Below, piece after piece: positions 1 through 12,429 of a stretch of DNA of 64,000 bases (positions are counted from its first letter, which is position 1; each line of letters opens with the position of its first letter). Location of the stretch: the NCBI GenBank assembly GCA_022605405.1, contig JABYQQ010000018.1:992001-1056000 (forward strand), in the 5' to 3' direction. A program made the position numbers and the translations under genes. The notes below the pieces were generated by a model, which had not been told where the DNA came from, did no database searches, and saw only the letters and a program-made list of their open reading frames with translations. The stretch comes from Earliella scabrosa. Lineage: Eukaryota > Basidiomycota > Agaricomycetes > Polyporales > Polyporaceae.

Positions 1-1738
1 CCGGCAGCGCTCAGCAGGACAGCATCCACCATGTCAAACTGTAGCAACGCGACCGTCTCGCGCTCCCAAGGAACTGTCTATGCGGGAGAACTTCCCGGGT
101 CCACTCGCGCACTAGGGAGTGCCAGTGGATCAAGCACAACAACCACAGCGGCCACATACAACGGTGCGCCACCGCGCCCACAACACCTGCGGGCGTACAA
201 CCTATGGCACCACCGCGACGCGCCGTTGCGCGACATCTGTGCTGCCTTGCGAAGCAGGGAGAATCCGCTCGCGGAGAGCACTGTCATGTGAGTGCCGCGT
301 CTATCGCTCCGTCCTTGTCTGAGACGTTTTGCCGGGCTGCAGATCGTACGTCGTCCGCGCGCTGCAGGCGGACCCGCGCCTTCCGTACTCGATGGACCGC
401 CTGAAGGCGTTCGTACAACTCGAGGCTGGTTCCTGGGCGCGACACCGGGACTGGATCCTCCAGCAGGACGGGTACAAGAAGTAGCACGGGGTGAGTTCCA
501 ATCCTACTCTCGGCTGTTCGATCGGCAGATCATGATGACACGGCGAAATATCTGCCAGTGGACAGTCGGAGTGGATGTTAGGAAGTTCGACGACACATGC
601 TTTCCATGGTACGCGAGCGCATTCTCTGGTTGTGATCATCTTCGCTGACGTCCTTCTGTCACGACGGGCACAGGCTCTGAGCTAGTACATAGGAAATACG
701 TATAGAATCGGTGTGGAATCTATTATATCCTTTGTTTCCGAGGGCGCTTACGCCTTCACCAAGGAAATGATAGATCCCGCATTGATTTCCTACCTATTTC
801 CTCAGTTGTGGAAAGGAGCCTTGGTCCGTCGTGTGTACCCCGCCGTGCTCGCATTGAAGACAATGCAATCCCTCTGTATATAGCGCTCAAGCTCAGAGGT
901 AGAGCAAAGTTCGCTACGACAATCCAACTGTATTGCCCCAGACGGTCCGTATTGTTTACACGTGATGACCGTCAACTCGTAGATGACTCGGAGCTCCGAC
1001 TATCTGCAAGGCGGTCACCATTCCTTGTAGAACGCCTATCTTTAAGTATTATGCTCGACAGAGAGGACCCCACGCTAGGCGCCTAGGGTTCTAGCAACCA
1101 TCGGGATTCGGTGTTCCCGGCAACAGCCAACCATCACAAGTCCCATCTGCAAGTTCTTCTCTCCGAGCCTATATATTAACCGTAGACTATACATCCCCAT
1201 GCGATTGCATGGCACCTCTGCGCATGATCCCCATATGGCTGACCGACACCGGAGACAGAACCCCGAGTCGTGGACGAAGCCGTATACAGGCGACCGAACA
1301 AGACAGCTCTACCCATATACACATACAGGCTTGGCGGCGGCTCCAAGACCGTCTTGTGAACATCTTCCGCGTCAGTGGTCGTCAGCGCGCGTCAGCAATA
1401 GCAACGGTGGCACGAAGCCTGACGAGGCCAGCGTTGTCTCGCCTCGTTGCTTCTGTCTCAACCAAGTCCATTGTCGCTCCTCGGCTTGGCACCGCGTGCA
1501 ACTCGGAGGGAATCATCATGCGCGAGATCAGATGCCGGCAATCGTCGTCGTCGCTCCCCGGACGCATGCAAGTCAGTACAGCATCGCACGTCTTCCCGTC
1601 TTCGATGAGCGCATCGCTGATACTGAACGCGTGCTCCAGATGTATAAGTAGTGAAGGGAGGAGGGCCACGACGTCCGATCAAGGACTCTTCGCCCAGTCT
1701 GGTCGTTCTGCTTAGGCCCCTCGTCGCTCTCTGTCACC
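1..1738. other. No supported gene
   Basis: Only short unrelated open frames are present on both strands. None has a recognisable motif, a consistent set of splice sites or a clear link to the aminopeptidase that follows. Part of it is presumably the promoter of that gene. Confidence 0.5.
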
Positions 1739-3086
1739 ATGAAGTTCCTGACGTCTGGCTGCCTCCTTGCTGCCGCCGCGCTCAGTGTGGTGCGCGCGGC
1801 CCCCATCTCAAATGAGGAGATCGCGGACATGACGTCGAAAGGCTTCCGTCTCCTCGACCTCGAGGCGGGTGTTGACCCCGTCTGGAAGACCGAGGACGAG
1901 ATCCTGGACCTCCTCCGTGCCGATATTGGCTTTGTGAGTCCCGCCTATTGGATGCCGTATGATCTCCCAGTGCTCAACAGAGCTATTAGTTCGATGTGAC
2001 AGAGACGTACGATCCTGAGTTCACGGCCAAGCCCCAGTCCTTCGCCAGACTGGTTGAATGCGAGTACCCCAAAGCTTCTAGTAAGCTACTGTACATGCTT
2101 ATACACGTGCAGTGCCGCCTCCCTCGCACGCGGACGAGATCAACTCCATTTTGTCAACGCTTTCGACGTCGAATATGGAGTCTTACCTCAACAACTTGAC
2201 TGCTTTCAACAACCGCTACTACGACAGCGCCACCGGGAAGGCGGCTAGCCAGTGGATCTTCGACACTCTCACCAGCGTGCGTAGTGCCGCGCTTCTGCTA
2301 CGTTCATGGGTCTAACTCGCGTGTACAGTTCATCGGTGATCGTAGCGATGTCACAGTGTCGAAGTTCACGCACTCCTGGCAGCAATTCTCCGTTATCGCG
2401 CGCTTCGAGGGTACGACCTCGGGTCCAGTGACGATCATCGGCGCGCACGAGGACTCGATCAACCTGAGCAGCCCCTCGAGCGGTCGGGCTCCCGGCGCGG
2501 ACGACGACGGGTCCGGCACGGTCAACCTCATGGAAATCTTCCGCGCGCTCCTCAGCGCGGACTTCAAGCCGACGACGCCGCTCGAGATTCAGTTCTACTC
2601 GGGAGAGGAACGTGGTTTGCTCGGAAGCCAGGCGATCGCGCGCAATTACAACACCAACGGCGTTGAGGTCAAGGCGATGTTGCAGCTCGACATGACCGCT
2701 TACGTTAAGCCCGGTACGGAGGAAGTCATCGCGCTCATCACGGACAACGCGGATGCTGGCGTCACGACATTCATCAGGCAGCTGATTGACGAGTACTCAG
2801 AGCTTGACTGGGTCGACGACAGGGTGCGTTATCGCTACGTTATGAGATCGCAATCTAGCCTTGTCTGACTGCCACCTAGTGCGGATACGGATGCTCCGAC
2901 CATGCCAGCTGGTACAGGGAAGGATTCCCCGGCGGCATGATCTTCGAGGGCAGCTTCACCGCGGGTAACATGAACCCGAGGATTCATAGCGCAAGCGACA
3001 CGATCACCGTCCCTGGGTTCTCTTGGTCGCACTCTCTTGAGTTTGCGAAGGTCGCGCTTGCGTTCGCGTACGAGCTGTCTGCATGA
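1739..3086 (+). CDS. Secreted M28 (M28E-type) leucine aminopeptidase
   Basis: Predicted zinc-dependent exopeptidase that removes N-terminal residues from peptides outside the cell. Five exons join in phase: 1739-1933, 1990-2080, 2113-2276, 2329-2823, 2880-3086, giving 383 aa, the usual size of fungal secreted leucine aminopeptidases. The N-terminus MKFLTSGCLLAAAALSVVRA is a clear signal peptide. The peptidase core shows GAHEDSIN (zinc His and catalytic Asp, H190/D192), PGADDDGSG (bridging zinc Asp), SGEERGL (catalytic Glu pair), LDMTAY (zinc Asp) and a final GCSDHASW His. Every M28 metal ligand therefore seems present. The 32-56 bp introns all have GT-AG ends. Residues 66-110 form the short propeptide-like region seen in relatives. 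No operon context; the neighbour downstream is on the opposite strand. Confidence 0.93.
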
Positions 3087-3371
3087 GACGACCCGAATAC
3101 CATGTAGGGTAGTGTATGTATAAGTATTCACGATTGCAAGACTCATCATCGATCGTGGGACTGGGTATTTTGACAAGCTCCCGATGTCAGTGAGAGCTTC
3201 AACATCGTTTCTCACTACTGAGGTACGTTTCCGCCGCTGCTCTGCTTTCTGCGGATATTTCGAAGGGTGCAAGACACACAAGCGTTTCTCCTCTCTAGAT
3301 CTACCCATGTTTCTGCCACCACACCCGGCCTCGTCCAGCCGTGGAGCCAATATGCATCCCGTAAGTGATAG

Positions 3372-4310
3372 TCACGGGGTGTACGCTGGCGGCGCATCTC
3401 CGTCCCGATCATGTACGGAGACGGGGTTCGTGGCGATGGTGGGATGCCCTCCAGTGGGAGCGCGGCGAATGGAGGTGGCGGTTAGTATCGGCAGGTAGAC
3501 CACATCCTCCGAGTTGCTAAATGGTACGTGAGGCGATTGACCCCTCTGGGATGACGTCCTGGAGGACACATCGTCCGGTGACAGTACTGTCCGATGTCGA
3601 TAGTTCGACGAGGGGAGAGCTGCGCGGCGGGAACATGGTAGCGGATGAGAACTCATTCGCGCGACGGTGGAGGAGACTCGATGCATACCGTCCAGCGTGA
3701 CCGGGCCTTCTGTTGCTTCCAGCTCGCGTTTCTCTGCGTTACGCTGCCTATGGCGGCGCCCGAGCCACAGGGCAAACAGAACCCCTATGAGGGCGATGAA
3801 GAGTCCGCCTCCGATGCCTCCGATGATAGGGGCGATAGAAGGAGATGATTCTTGAGCAGAGACGTCGCGGTGGGCGACTCTGACTCTATCCTGTCGAGTA
3901 TAAGCCGGCTCTGTGGCTAGAACGACATTGAGGTTAGCTATATGATAGGTCTCTGATCACACGTTTCACTGGATAGGCAGTCACCTTGGACCATGCCATG
4001 TTGACCCGGGAGTCGGGGAGACGTCATGTATCTGACCTCACAGTAGTAGGTCCCGTTCTCACTTGGAGTTCACCGGCTCTAAGCTCCAGCCTTCACAAAA
4101 AGAATTGGTCAATTGGTTGCCCATGTACTACAGCAATATGAATCAATTGATAAGGCGAGTACTCACTCTCAGCCACGGGCTCACAGACGACGCGGTTCAC
4201 GTTCAAAGGTCACGATCGACGACTCCGAGTCGAAGTACCCGGGCGTGGAAGCATCTCTGTTATCTGGACAGAGCGTGTCCTCCTCTGACCACCTGATTGA
4301 AACATTGCAG
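3372..4310 (-). CDS. Single-pass membrane protein with PPxY tail (5' exons unresolved)
   Basis: Partial model of a type I-like membrane protein. Three exons join in phase: 4310-4185, 4061-3985 and 3916-3372. The extracellular part keeps a SCNVSIRW stretch and an ENGTYYCEV stretch, reminiscent of a Cys-Trp-Cys beta-sandwich, but I cannot name the domain. A hydrophobic helix (IAPIIGGIGGGLFIALIGVL, then LFALWLGRRHRQR) is followed by a basic stop-transfer segment and a cytoplasmic tail of about 130 residues. The tail ends with PPAYTP just before the stop, a PPxY motif that fits WW domains of Nedd4/Rsp5-type ubiquitin ligases (family knowledge). The start codon and any signal peptide were not found. 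The neighbour at 4676-6470 has the same layout and the same tail ending, so the two may be paralogues or a functional pair. Confidence 0.6.
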
Positions 4311-4675
4311 CTGAGGGAGAGACGCGGTGCGCATGAGGAAGGTCGATGTCCGAGGTTGAACCATCTTGCCCATTTGTGGCTAGCAGTCCGAGTTCACGTG
4401 GTTCCATGGCGTCTTCCAAACCCCTTCAGCATGGAACCGAAAGTCATACAGGTGATTAGATATGATTGATATAAATGCATGTAGGTTGGCGGTGATTCCT
4501 AGCTGGAGACATGAAGAGCGATTATTTGCGTATATTTCGAGTATGGTATTCGATCTGAGCGAGTAAGCCAAGAAAGGACCGTGAGGAGATATAACGTGAT
4601 ATAACAACATAGCAGGGTACCAGAGTCCGTGGCAAGGAATACGATAGCACGACAGCCGACACATGATACCCATAA

Positions 4676-6470
4676 TCATGGCATGTACGCAGGCGGAGGA
4701 ACCGAGTCGCCATCCGGATTCGCAAGGGACAGCCTGCTTGGCGTCGCGGATGGGACCTGTACACGTGAAGCAGCCGACGCCCCAGCCCCAGACGCAGACG
4801 CAGCTGTACTAGCACCACTGCCGCTGCCGCTACCAGAGCCGCCAGCGGTCGACAAGCCCGATTGTGAGAGGTAGATGAGCGCCTTCTCCTCTTGCGCCGT
4901 CGCATAGCGGCCTGATGTGGCGGTGGGCGCTGCGCCCGATCGGCTGCTGAGGACCGTCTCCGTCGCCGTGCCCGTCGTGGTCCCATGTTCGGACGCGGAG
5001 GACAGTGACTGGCTGTGCATGTGAGCGCCCGCGGCGGGGTAAGGTGCGAACGACGCGGTGTGCATGAGCGGTTGGACGGCATAGGCCGTCATGGGAACGG
5101 GGGGGACGGGCGCAGAGGCGGCCTGACCATGTGCTGCATAGCCCATCGACGGTGCGGTTGGCCTCCGAGCGAGATGCGAGTGGGACGGGGCAGAGTCCGA
5201 GTAGGTACTGGAGGGCGCGGCAGTATATGACGAGTGGTGATCTGACCCGTAATCCGTCGCCGCGGCCGCGGTTTGCTTACGGGCGAGACGAGGAGGCACG
5301 GCATCCGAGTACGGCGGTATTGAGTCGTCTGTGTCGTCTCACACAACGATCAGCACCGAGCAGCGACGTACGATCAAGACAGCGAGCGGGTCTTACCTGG
5401 GAATAGGATCGCCTCTTCGCGCTCCAGCTCGAGACGATTTCTCCTCCGACGTCTGCACTTCCCTATCCAGAACGCCATCACGACGAGCCCAATGAGCAAG
5501 ACAGCACCTGCTGCAGCCCCGCCGGCGATCGTGCTGGTCGAAATGGGTGATTTTGACGCGCTGGATGGTGGTAAGGTTGGGCCTCCTGATGAACCGTCCG
5601 TCGTCGATGGAGGGAGGCCATTAGCATCTGTGACGTTTGGAGGCGGCGACTCGTCGTTGGAGCCGTTGTTAGACGACCCGGTATCCTTCGGAGGAGAATC
5701 GCCCTTGTCGTTACCGCCGGTGTTTGAACCGTCGTCTTTCGTGCCGCCAGTATTCGACTTTCCGTCGTCGCCGTTGCCGCCGCCCGTCTGACCCTTGTCG
5801 TCCCCCGTTTGGCCCTTGTCATCCCCTGTCTGGCCTTTGTCATTCCCCGTCTGGCCCTTGTCATCTCCCGTCTGGCCATTCCCATCGCCGGTCTGACCGT
5901 TGCCGTTGCCGCCTGTCGAGGGGTCATCGCCCGACGTCTGGGTGGTGTTGTACTAGATCCAGTCTAGGTTGAACTGATGAGTGCCCGGTTGGATGATTTC
6001 AATCTTCAGCTCATGGTCTCCTTCGGTAAGAGGTCTGGACTGAAAGGCCTGCATGGGCCCTCCGGTCGTGGGGCGGTTCGGGATGGCCAGTTCCCGGTAC
6101 GTGAACGGAGTCCCATTGTCCAGAGTGAACGTCGCGACCGACGGGTCACCGAACGCGGCAAGGTTTGGAGAGAACGGCTGGTAGACCCACACTGAGACCG
6201 AGTTGCCTGCCGTGGCCGGATTAGCAACACGAACTATGACCCTCGCAGCCAACGATGGGGAGGTTTCGGCTTACCAGTGAACTTGAATGAGACCGTGTCA
6301 CCCTGCGTCGAGGACGTGGAGTAGGAGCCGTCGTAAACGTAAGCTACATCTTGGTTACCGTTCGACACCCAGCCGGTCGAGCCGAGAGGTGGGGTGTATT
6401 GAATGAGGTCTCCTCGTGCGCTGTCGACGATCACGTCGCTCTCTGTAGTCTCGGCGAAGGCGCGAGGCAT
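4676..6470 (-). CDS. Single-pass membrane protein with beta-sandwich ectodomain; contains an in-frame TAG
   Basis: Three exons close in phase: 6470-6275, 6233-5397 and 5328-4676 (562 codons with the stop). The N-terminal part (VIVDSARGDLIQY, then SFKFT, then VSVWVYQPFSP) resembles the carbohydrate-binding-like ectodomain common in basidiomycete membrane proteins that have no name. It ends in FNLDWI, directly followed by TAG at 5955-5953 (codon 159). The same frame then runs on through YNTTQ, a GQTGDDK heptapeptide repeat, a Ser/Pro stalk, a transmembrane helix near residues 303-325 (AGGAAAGAVLLIGLVVMAF), KCRRRRNR, and a Ser/Ala/Gly-rich tail ending VPPPAYMP (PPxY). No intron of normal size with good splice sites removes the TAG. 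It could be a sequencing error, a recent null allele or a readthrough stop giving secreted and membrane forms. The start at 6470 is tentative, since an acceptor-like site lies just upstream. Confidence 0.6.
5783..5908 (-). repeat. 21-bp coding tandem repeat, six units
   Basis: Six imperfect 21-bp units encode the GQTG(D/N)(D/G)(K/N) heptapeptide in the stalk of the membrane protein. They keep the frame, as expected of a length-variable linker. Confidence 0.85.
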
Positions 6471-7994
6471 GATCTCGACACGCCGTAACTGGGGTGCGAT
6501 TAGATGTCAGACCTGGAAACACAAGCTCGTACGTTCCGTGACATACCGGATGTAGCACACTAGCTGCGGAGGATGCGGATTAGGTCGACGAGAATAGGGA
6601 GGTTGAGGGAGGAAAGCGAACAGGGGAAGATGGGGGTGGCCTTGAGAATATGAGGCCCGCCGAGTATCCATCTCGAGACTATGTATGCCCGCCCGGTGAC
6701 AATGGGAGGCGGTATACGCACCGAATCAGCGCACAGATAATGACTGCCTTCGACGCCCACGGCGAAAACATCCCGATCAGGGCGTCGGACCTTGACCGTA
6801 CAATGTGCCGGTGCCAGCGCTTGGGCGTTCACTGACGATCAGTATCCTTCAGAAGCTAGTCGGAGCAAACACTCACTAGTGACTGGAGAGTGAACGACAC
6901 GGTAAGCACTGCTCGCATCAAGGATTGAGATTGGATTGAATACTATAGCTATTTGACATGAGGCGCGCTCGCGGTGAGCTGTGCCCAATACACCAAACGC
7001 GTGTGCCTCGTTGTATCGCCCACGAGGAAACAGATGCGTTTGAGCGTAAGTATGGGGCGGGGTATCGAGACCGTCGTCCTGTCAGCTCTGCACAGTAAGT
7101 AGATGGCCTGAGAGAGAGCTTATGCTGCTACTTATTCTGTTGCACTCACACACTTTACGAGCACGCTGGACACGCCTACAGTCTGAGAGACGACGAAGTC
7201 CAGCTCAGATGTCCTAGCTGTCGTCGCAGGATGCAAGCAGGATGATACATCATCATGTCTCTGCTCCTGCCAGTGCACGCGCTCTCCTGCCAGTGACAGA
7301 TGCTGACTCAGCAACCCTAACCTCTTTGCTAACCTCTCTCGCTAATACTCTGCTCCTCGCCCTGTCCTCGTCTATCCTCTCGCCTATCTCTCCCAGACGC
7401 CCTGCTCTCCGTACTCCAACACTATCTCCTTGACACCATGGTAAACTGAGAGAGCCTCAAGCTCAAGTGAGGCTTAGTGAGCATACTGATTAAGTACTGG
7501 TTTGTCTTCCAAACAAAAGCAAACAGCCCTCCGACAACCTCGGATCAGGTCGGCATTCGCCGGGTTGAAGTATTTGATGCTTACATAAGATAAGTAACTC
7601 TCCTTGCACCCCCTGGCACCTGCACAACTTCCCCCCAGTGAATTTATCGTCAAGCTCGGCCGAGCACGAGCCAGGCAAGCCAAAGTGGGGCTTGAACGTT
7701 GAACGCCAACCATACACCCATCAACCGCGATCTAGCGATTCGGAATCACCACCCAATCACTACCTGTAACCTGGCCACCGCAGACTCCGCCGGTGGAGCA
7801 TGATGTTCCCTGCCTCGAGGAGAGAGGTGAGGACAGCATTCTAAATGGCTGCTATCATAGGCATCGGCCCTCCGGGCAAACCTGGACACCTGTTGGTTCG
7901 CGGGGTGGACCATCTGCTCGGGGACTTCAGGTACGAAAAGGTATATAGTGTGATAATTAATGAACGAAAAGATATTTATTGTGATGAACAACGG
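6471..7994. other. Intergenic, no gene seen
   Basis: About 1.5 kb without a supported gene. It includes a pyrimidine-rich stretch near 7255-7435 with short CTCCTGCCAGTG repeats, and ends in the host flank of the KDZ insertion. Confidence 0.5.
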
Positions 7995-8002
7995 TTGCCT
8001 TC
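7995..8002 (+). repeat. Left target-site duplication of KDZ element
   Basis: TTGCCTTC, directly before the first base of the left inverted repeat and identical to 17795-17802. An 8-bp duplication is what is known for the Zisupton/KDZ group. Confidence 0.95.
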
Positions 8003-8617
8003 CACCTGATCATCACAACAATCAAGCTAGCTTAGCCTGCCACGTGCCCCCGGTATGGCAAGCTAAGCTAGCTTGAAGTGCTACCTAGCTCCTACCGCCA
8101 TTAAAACCTTCTGTAATTCCTATAAGGAAGGCGGTCTGCCCCTCTAATAGCCCAAGTCCTCCAGCCACCGGCGGGTTCTCGGCCATCCTCGGCAGCCCAG
8201 CATAGCCGAGGAGGAGTGATGGGAGCGCGCCCGTCCTCGGCTATCCTTCCGCCCTCCGTACGCGCGCCCATCAGCCCGCCCGCGCGCTCGCTGTGTCCCT
8301 CCCTCGAGCTCGCTGTCGGCCACAGCGAGCTTGCTAGCTCCGCGTCCCCTGGGCCGTTTTGGCCCGTTCTTTTTTCTATCCTGTACTAGTAGTCAGCGCG
8401 AATACAATGGTGCTGTTTACGCACCGCTATAGTCTACACACAGGGCACCGATTGGTAGGGGGGAGCTGAAGGCAGGTGTGCCAAGCGGAACATTCGGTCA
8501 GCCGAGCGCGCTGGCGCAGCGCGGCATCACGCCCGCCTCGGCTATCTAGAAGATACATCAGTGTTGCGTACAGAAGAGCGCGCGCACCGCCCCGCCGCCT
8601 CGCGCCCCGTGCCCGCC
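8003..8617 (+). repeat. Left terminal inverted repeat (615 bp)
   Basis: Matches the reverse complement of 17180-17794 over its whole length, diverging right after GTGCCCGCC. It contains palindromic AAGCTAGCTT / AAGCTAAGCTAGCTT motifs near the tip and repeated GCGAGC(T/C) and CTCGGCTAT blocks that could be transposase-binding subrepeats (inference). Confidence 0.95.
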
Positions 8618-8952
8618 GTCGGCCACAGTGAGCTCGCGGTCCACAGCGAGCTTGCCATCGGACTGGTGCTCAAGCAGTGTAGTTCGGGACGGATTCCCAC
8701 GACAGGGGCGGAGAGGACATCGGAGAGCGCAGCTGTTGTCTGCCTGCTGAGACAGACGAGCGAGCGGGCTGAGCGCGGGGAGCGCGAGCAAGGCGGGCTG
8801 AGCGGGAAGGGGCGGGAGGGTCGGGAGGGGCGGGAGGGCTTGCGCCACAGCAGTGCCACAGGTGCCTGGATGGCTCCCGATGTTTGTCCGTGTTTACCCC
8901 CTCGCATCTCCTATCAATTCTCCACCGCGTAACCTCTCCAGTTCTCCAAGTC
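8618..8952. other. Subterminal region and 5' leader of transposase gene
   Basis: No gene of its own. A second GGCCACAGTGAGCTCG block near 8620-8650 echoes a TIR motif, and 8770-8840 is a GGGAGGG-rich run. The transposase ATG follows. Confidence 0.6.
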
Positions 8953-11900
8953 ATGGTCGGAGTATCGGGGAAGGTTACGGTAATCACGCCTACACAGGGC
9001 ATGAAGGCGCGAGCCCTCGGTGGGGCGTACTCAGCGCGAAGGTCATCGTATGGACTACAGAAGATCAGCGAAGCAAACAAGCGTGTGCGACAGGAACAAC
9101 AGCAGATTGCTAATGGTAAGCATACAAGGACTTAGTTATTATTGCCATGAGAACTGATAGATCTGTTTGCTCCAGGACTAAGCGAGAACGCGCGACGGGT
9201 TTTGGAAGGCATGCGCCATGACCCCCACGGCGTTGACGGAGTCATCGAACAGACGATATACGGGGACGCCGATCAGGCAGATTGGGAGGACATCCCGATG
9301 GTAGAGCAGCGCTCCGAGGTCTCTAATGAAGCCGCCGTTGCAGCCGCATTACGCGATCTGCTAGATTCGCGGTAAGTGCGATCATATTCATTGCTGTTCC
9401 CACCTCTCACGCCCGCTTCTAGCCTCGGCTATCGTCGGTACAAGGACGCCCGTACCTGGCAGAGCCGCATTCGCAATATGGACGCCCGTTGGCAGGAGCT
9501 TCTGCCAAAGGTCCTGCAGTCCTATATACAATGGAAGAACAACATCGTCTCCCCCACCGGCCACTGTGATGGCATGGCCACCGACTCGCCCGACCCCTCT
9601 GAATATGATTTTGATATTGAATGCCTGGACTTCTACACGCTAGCCGAGTCCGTCACCATCCGCCGGTATCCACATGAGACACCGGCAGAGGGTCTCGTCC
9701 GCAACGGATTCCTCGGCGCGAGCCCCGATCGCCCCACACTAGTGGTATCCCTCAAGACCTTGGAGCTATTCCGTGACATCCGCAGGTTCAAGGCTTCGTT
9801 TAGTGTGGAGGCGTTCACGAAACTTATGTGTTACAAATACTATGTAAGTCATTCCATCTCGTCCGTGCGAGTTGGCTACTCACTGCTGTGCTAGGTACCG
9901 TACCGCCGGCGATACCGCAAGGCAATCTCCGATTCGTTCGACATCTACCTCACCATGATGGACAAGCTCGATCAACAGATCCAGACCGCGCTTGGGCGGG
10001 ATACCCCGCACTGGCGCGTATTGCATGGCTGTCCAGCATGCAGCTATAAGGTAAGTGGCCGACATCTCTCGTCAGTGCTGACGAGGGCTTGGCTGATCAT
10101 CATTAGGTCGAAGGAGAACAACGCCCAGTCTACGAGCGGATGATCGTTATGGACGGCAACAATTCCCTCAAGCGTGTGGCGACTCCCGCCGGCCGCACAG
10201 TTGGCGACACACGACGCTTCGAAAGCGACTACTACATTCCCCGCAACATCGTCGAGCAGTTCGCCGGGGAAGTCAAGCCGCGCCAGGCACAACCTCATGT
10301 TGAGGTTCCCCTTAGGACTGTTCCTGACGATCTCCTCGAGGACGTCTCCGATGATACCGGTGATCCGACCAAGGGTGATCCGACCGAGGGTGATCCGACC
10401 GATGGCGCTCCGGATTCTGCCTGCGCGTCCAACTGGAAGGCGGCCGCCTCCGACGACAAGAAGCGCATGTGGGCCATCTTCGAGGAGACAGGGGTCTTTG
10501 CAGCGGCCTGTCGTCATGGTTTCTTGTTGTACCTCATTGATATGGTTCGAAGTGGAGAGCTGTAAGTCCCTTCGCCCACGTACTGATTGTCCGCTGCTAA
10601 TCCTCTGTGTACAGAGCTAAGCTTCCCTTGGCAATCGCCCACCAGATCATCGAGGTGATACGCGAGGCTGTCATGCTCGGGTTTGATATCGGGTGCACGT
10701 TCAAGACCACCCTGCGCAATAGCTCCCTCGGCCCGGCGTTCGAGACTCTTGGTAGTCGAGTCTGCGTGAACGCGTTCCACGGCTATTCCCACTCGTATCC
10801 ATGTCAATTACGCAATCATTCGAACGTCATCCGGGGCATGGGTCTCGAAGACCTGGAGACTCTGGAGCGCGTCTTCAGCGCCTCAAACCAGCTCGCGTCG
10901 GTTACGCGCTATGCCTCCGCCTTTCGCCGAGTACTTCTTATTCACATGTTCTTCCGCCAGTGGGACGAGGAGAAGTATACGAATCTCGGCTCATTTCTAT
11001 ACAACAACTACACCCAGGCACTCGACATCATCAAGACCAAGAGGCCGATCTTGGAGGAGTCTATGGCCCTGCTGAAGATGTCATATGAAGATCTCAAGTC
11101 CCTCGAGAAGGAGGAGCGCGCGTACTTTGACAATCTGACAGATGAGGCACCCTGGGATGTCCATGCGATCGCTTATGTGGACACCCTGCAAAAGCTGCGG
11201 GCTGCTCGGTAAGTAGTGAGCTTTTGCTTCCGCGCGCCATCAGAGATACTGATCTAATGACCCGTAGCGCCGAGCTCGGAGATGCTGATGATCAATTCCT
11301 CCGTGCTGCGCCTCGGAACTATGAATGGCGCGCCCCGCATACCGGGCCGGTCGACTACAATGCGGAAACCTCCAAGACCAAGCACCTGGAGACTCGTCGT
11401 CGGGAATTAGAGGAGGAGGTCACGCGGCGAACATCTCAGGCCATCGCATTCGAACTGCAACTGAACATTCCGGTGCGTTGGCAACCAGGAGATGAGCAGT
11501 ACGAGGAGACTATGAAGTATATGGCGAGACGGAAGTACCAGCAAGCGCTCGGCCGCCTCCAGCGCCTCGTGATCCAGCGGCTCTTCGAGTTGCATAAGAT
11601 GAACGTTTCGCAGACAGGTACAACACTTTGTGGGTATATTTGCTCTCACGTTAACTCGCTTGCAGCGTACCGCGTGCGAACGCAGATTGCCAAGAATCTG
11701 CAGAAGAGATGCAAGGCAATTCGCACAGCCGTCTCGCAATACAACGCCGCTGCCGCCGCCCTCGATCCGCCCCGACCGCCGCTCGACTGGTCGAAGGTGT
11801 CCCATTTCAGCTTTCTCGAAGAGTTCACGCTTCTGCAGGACACGCGCAACGACATCCGCACACGGAAATGGGCCCAGCCCCTTGTCCGGGAGACAATGCG

Positions 11901-12429
11901 CACTGCCCGCCGGCTGCAGCGAGCCGAAGAGGAGCTGCAGCATGTCAACCGAGAGGCGCGCCGCGTACATACTTCCATTCATGATGAAGACGCGCTCTTT
12001 ACCGACGTCCTTCAAGACCTTCATGGGCGCCGGGACCCGATCTTCACGTGTGTCTACGAGTACGTCCGCCGCCGCCGTGCCATCAACGCTCACATCCTCG
12101 CATACCTCCGCCGCTTGTACGCCCTCGACGGCTTCACCGGTGTACCGGCTCCCGGACAGCACGCAGGGGAAGCTCGCGAACGCCGCCCAGTGACCGCCCC
12201 TCCGAGTGCTCCCACGGGCTTGGGAGACATCGTTCCCGCCGCACCCTCGGAGGGGGAGGTACCCATCCCCTCTGCTGGCAGTGTCCCTTCCTTGGACGTC
12301 TTAGAGTCCCAAGCTGCTCTTGCAGTAGCTCAGGATCATGGTGAGGACAGCGATGGAATGGATGAGGACGAGGACGGTGCCGTTACAGACCTTGTAGAAC
12401 ATATGTCTAATGTAGCTGTTGTCATGTAG
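8953..12429 (+). CDS. KDZ transposase
   Basis: Predicted RNase H-fold DDE-type transposase that cuts and moves the surrounding element in the nucleus. Eight exons close in phase: 8953-9115, 9176-9371, 9423-9843, 9895-10050, 10107-10561, 10615-11208, 11268-11617, 11666-12429 (1,032 aa). The N-terminal third carries the Cys-cluster segment of KDZ proteins (HGCPAC, C306/C309). Next come MDGNNS, RFESDYYIP and the hallmark core GFDIGC (D488), FKTTL and FHGYSH. The C-terminal third is coiled-coil and charged (KMNVSQT, KAIRTA, YNAAAAALDPPRP, WSKV), as usual in fungal copies, and ends in an acidic tail. A 15-bp repeat encodes GDPT(K/E/D)G three times near residue 405. I chose the ATG at 8953 because exon 1 and its donor follow in phase. 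There are no internal stops, so the gene appears active. Confidence 0.93.

Noticed and set aside
2835..3350. 171-aa minus-strand frame over the end of the aminopeptidase
   Set aside because: Overlaps the last exon with its conserved His; no motif of its own.
11618..11665. Read-through of the 48-bp segment as coding in the transposase
   Set aside because: It is open in frame, but it has GT-AG ends and its removal joins KMNVSQT to YRVRTQIA as in related proteins, so I treat it as an intron.
11407..12162. 251-aa minus-strand frame inside the transposase gene
   Set aside because: Shadow of the GC-rich coding strand; the sense frame carries the KDZ motifs.
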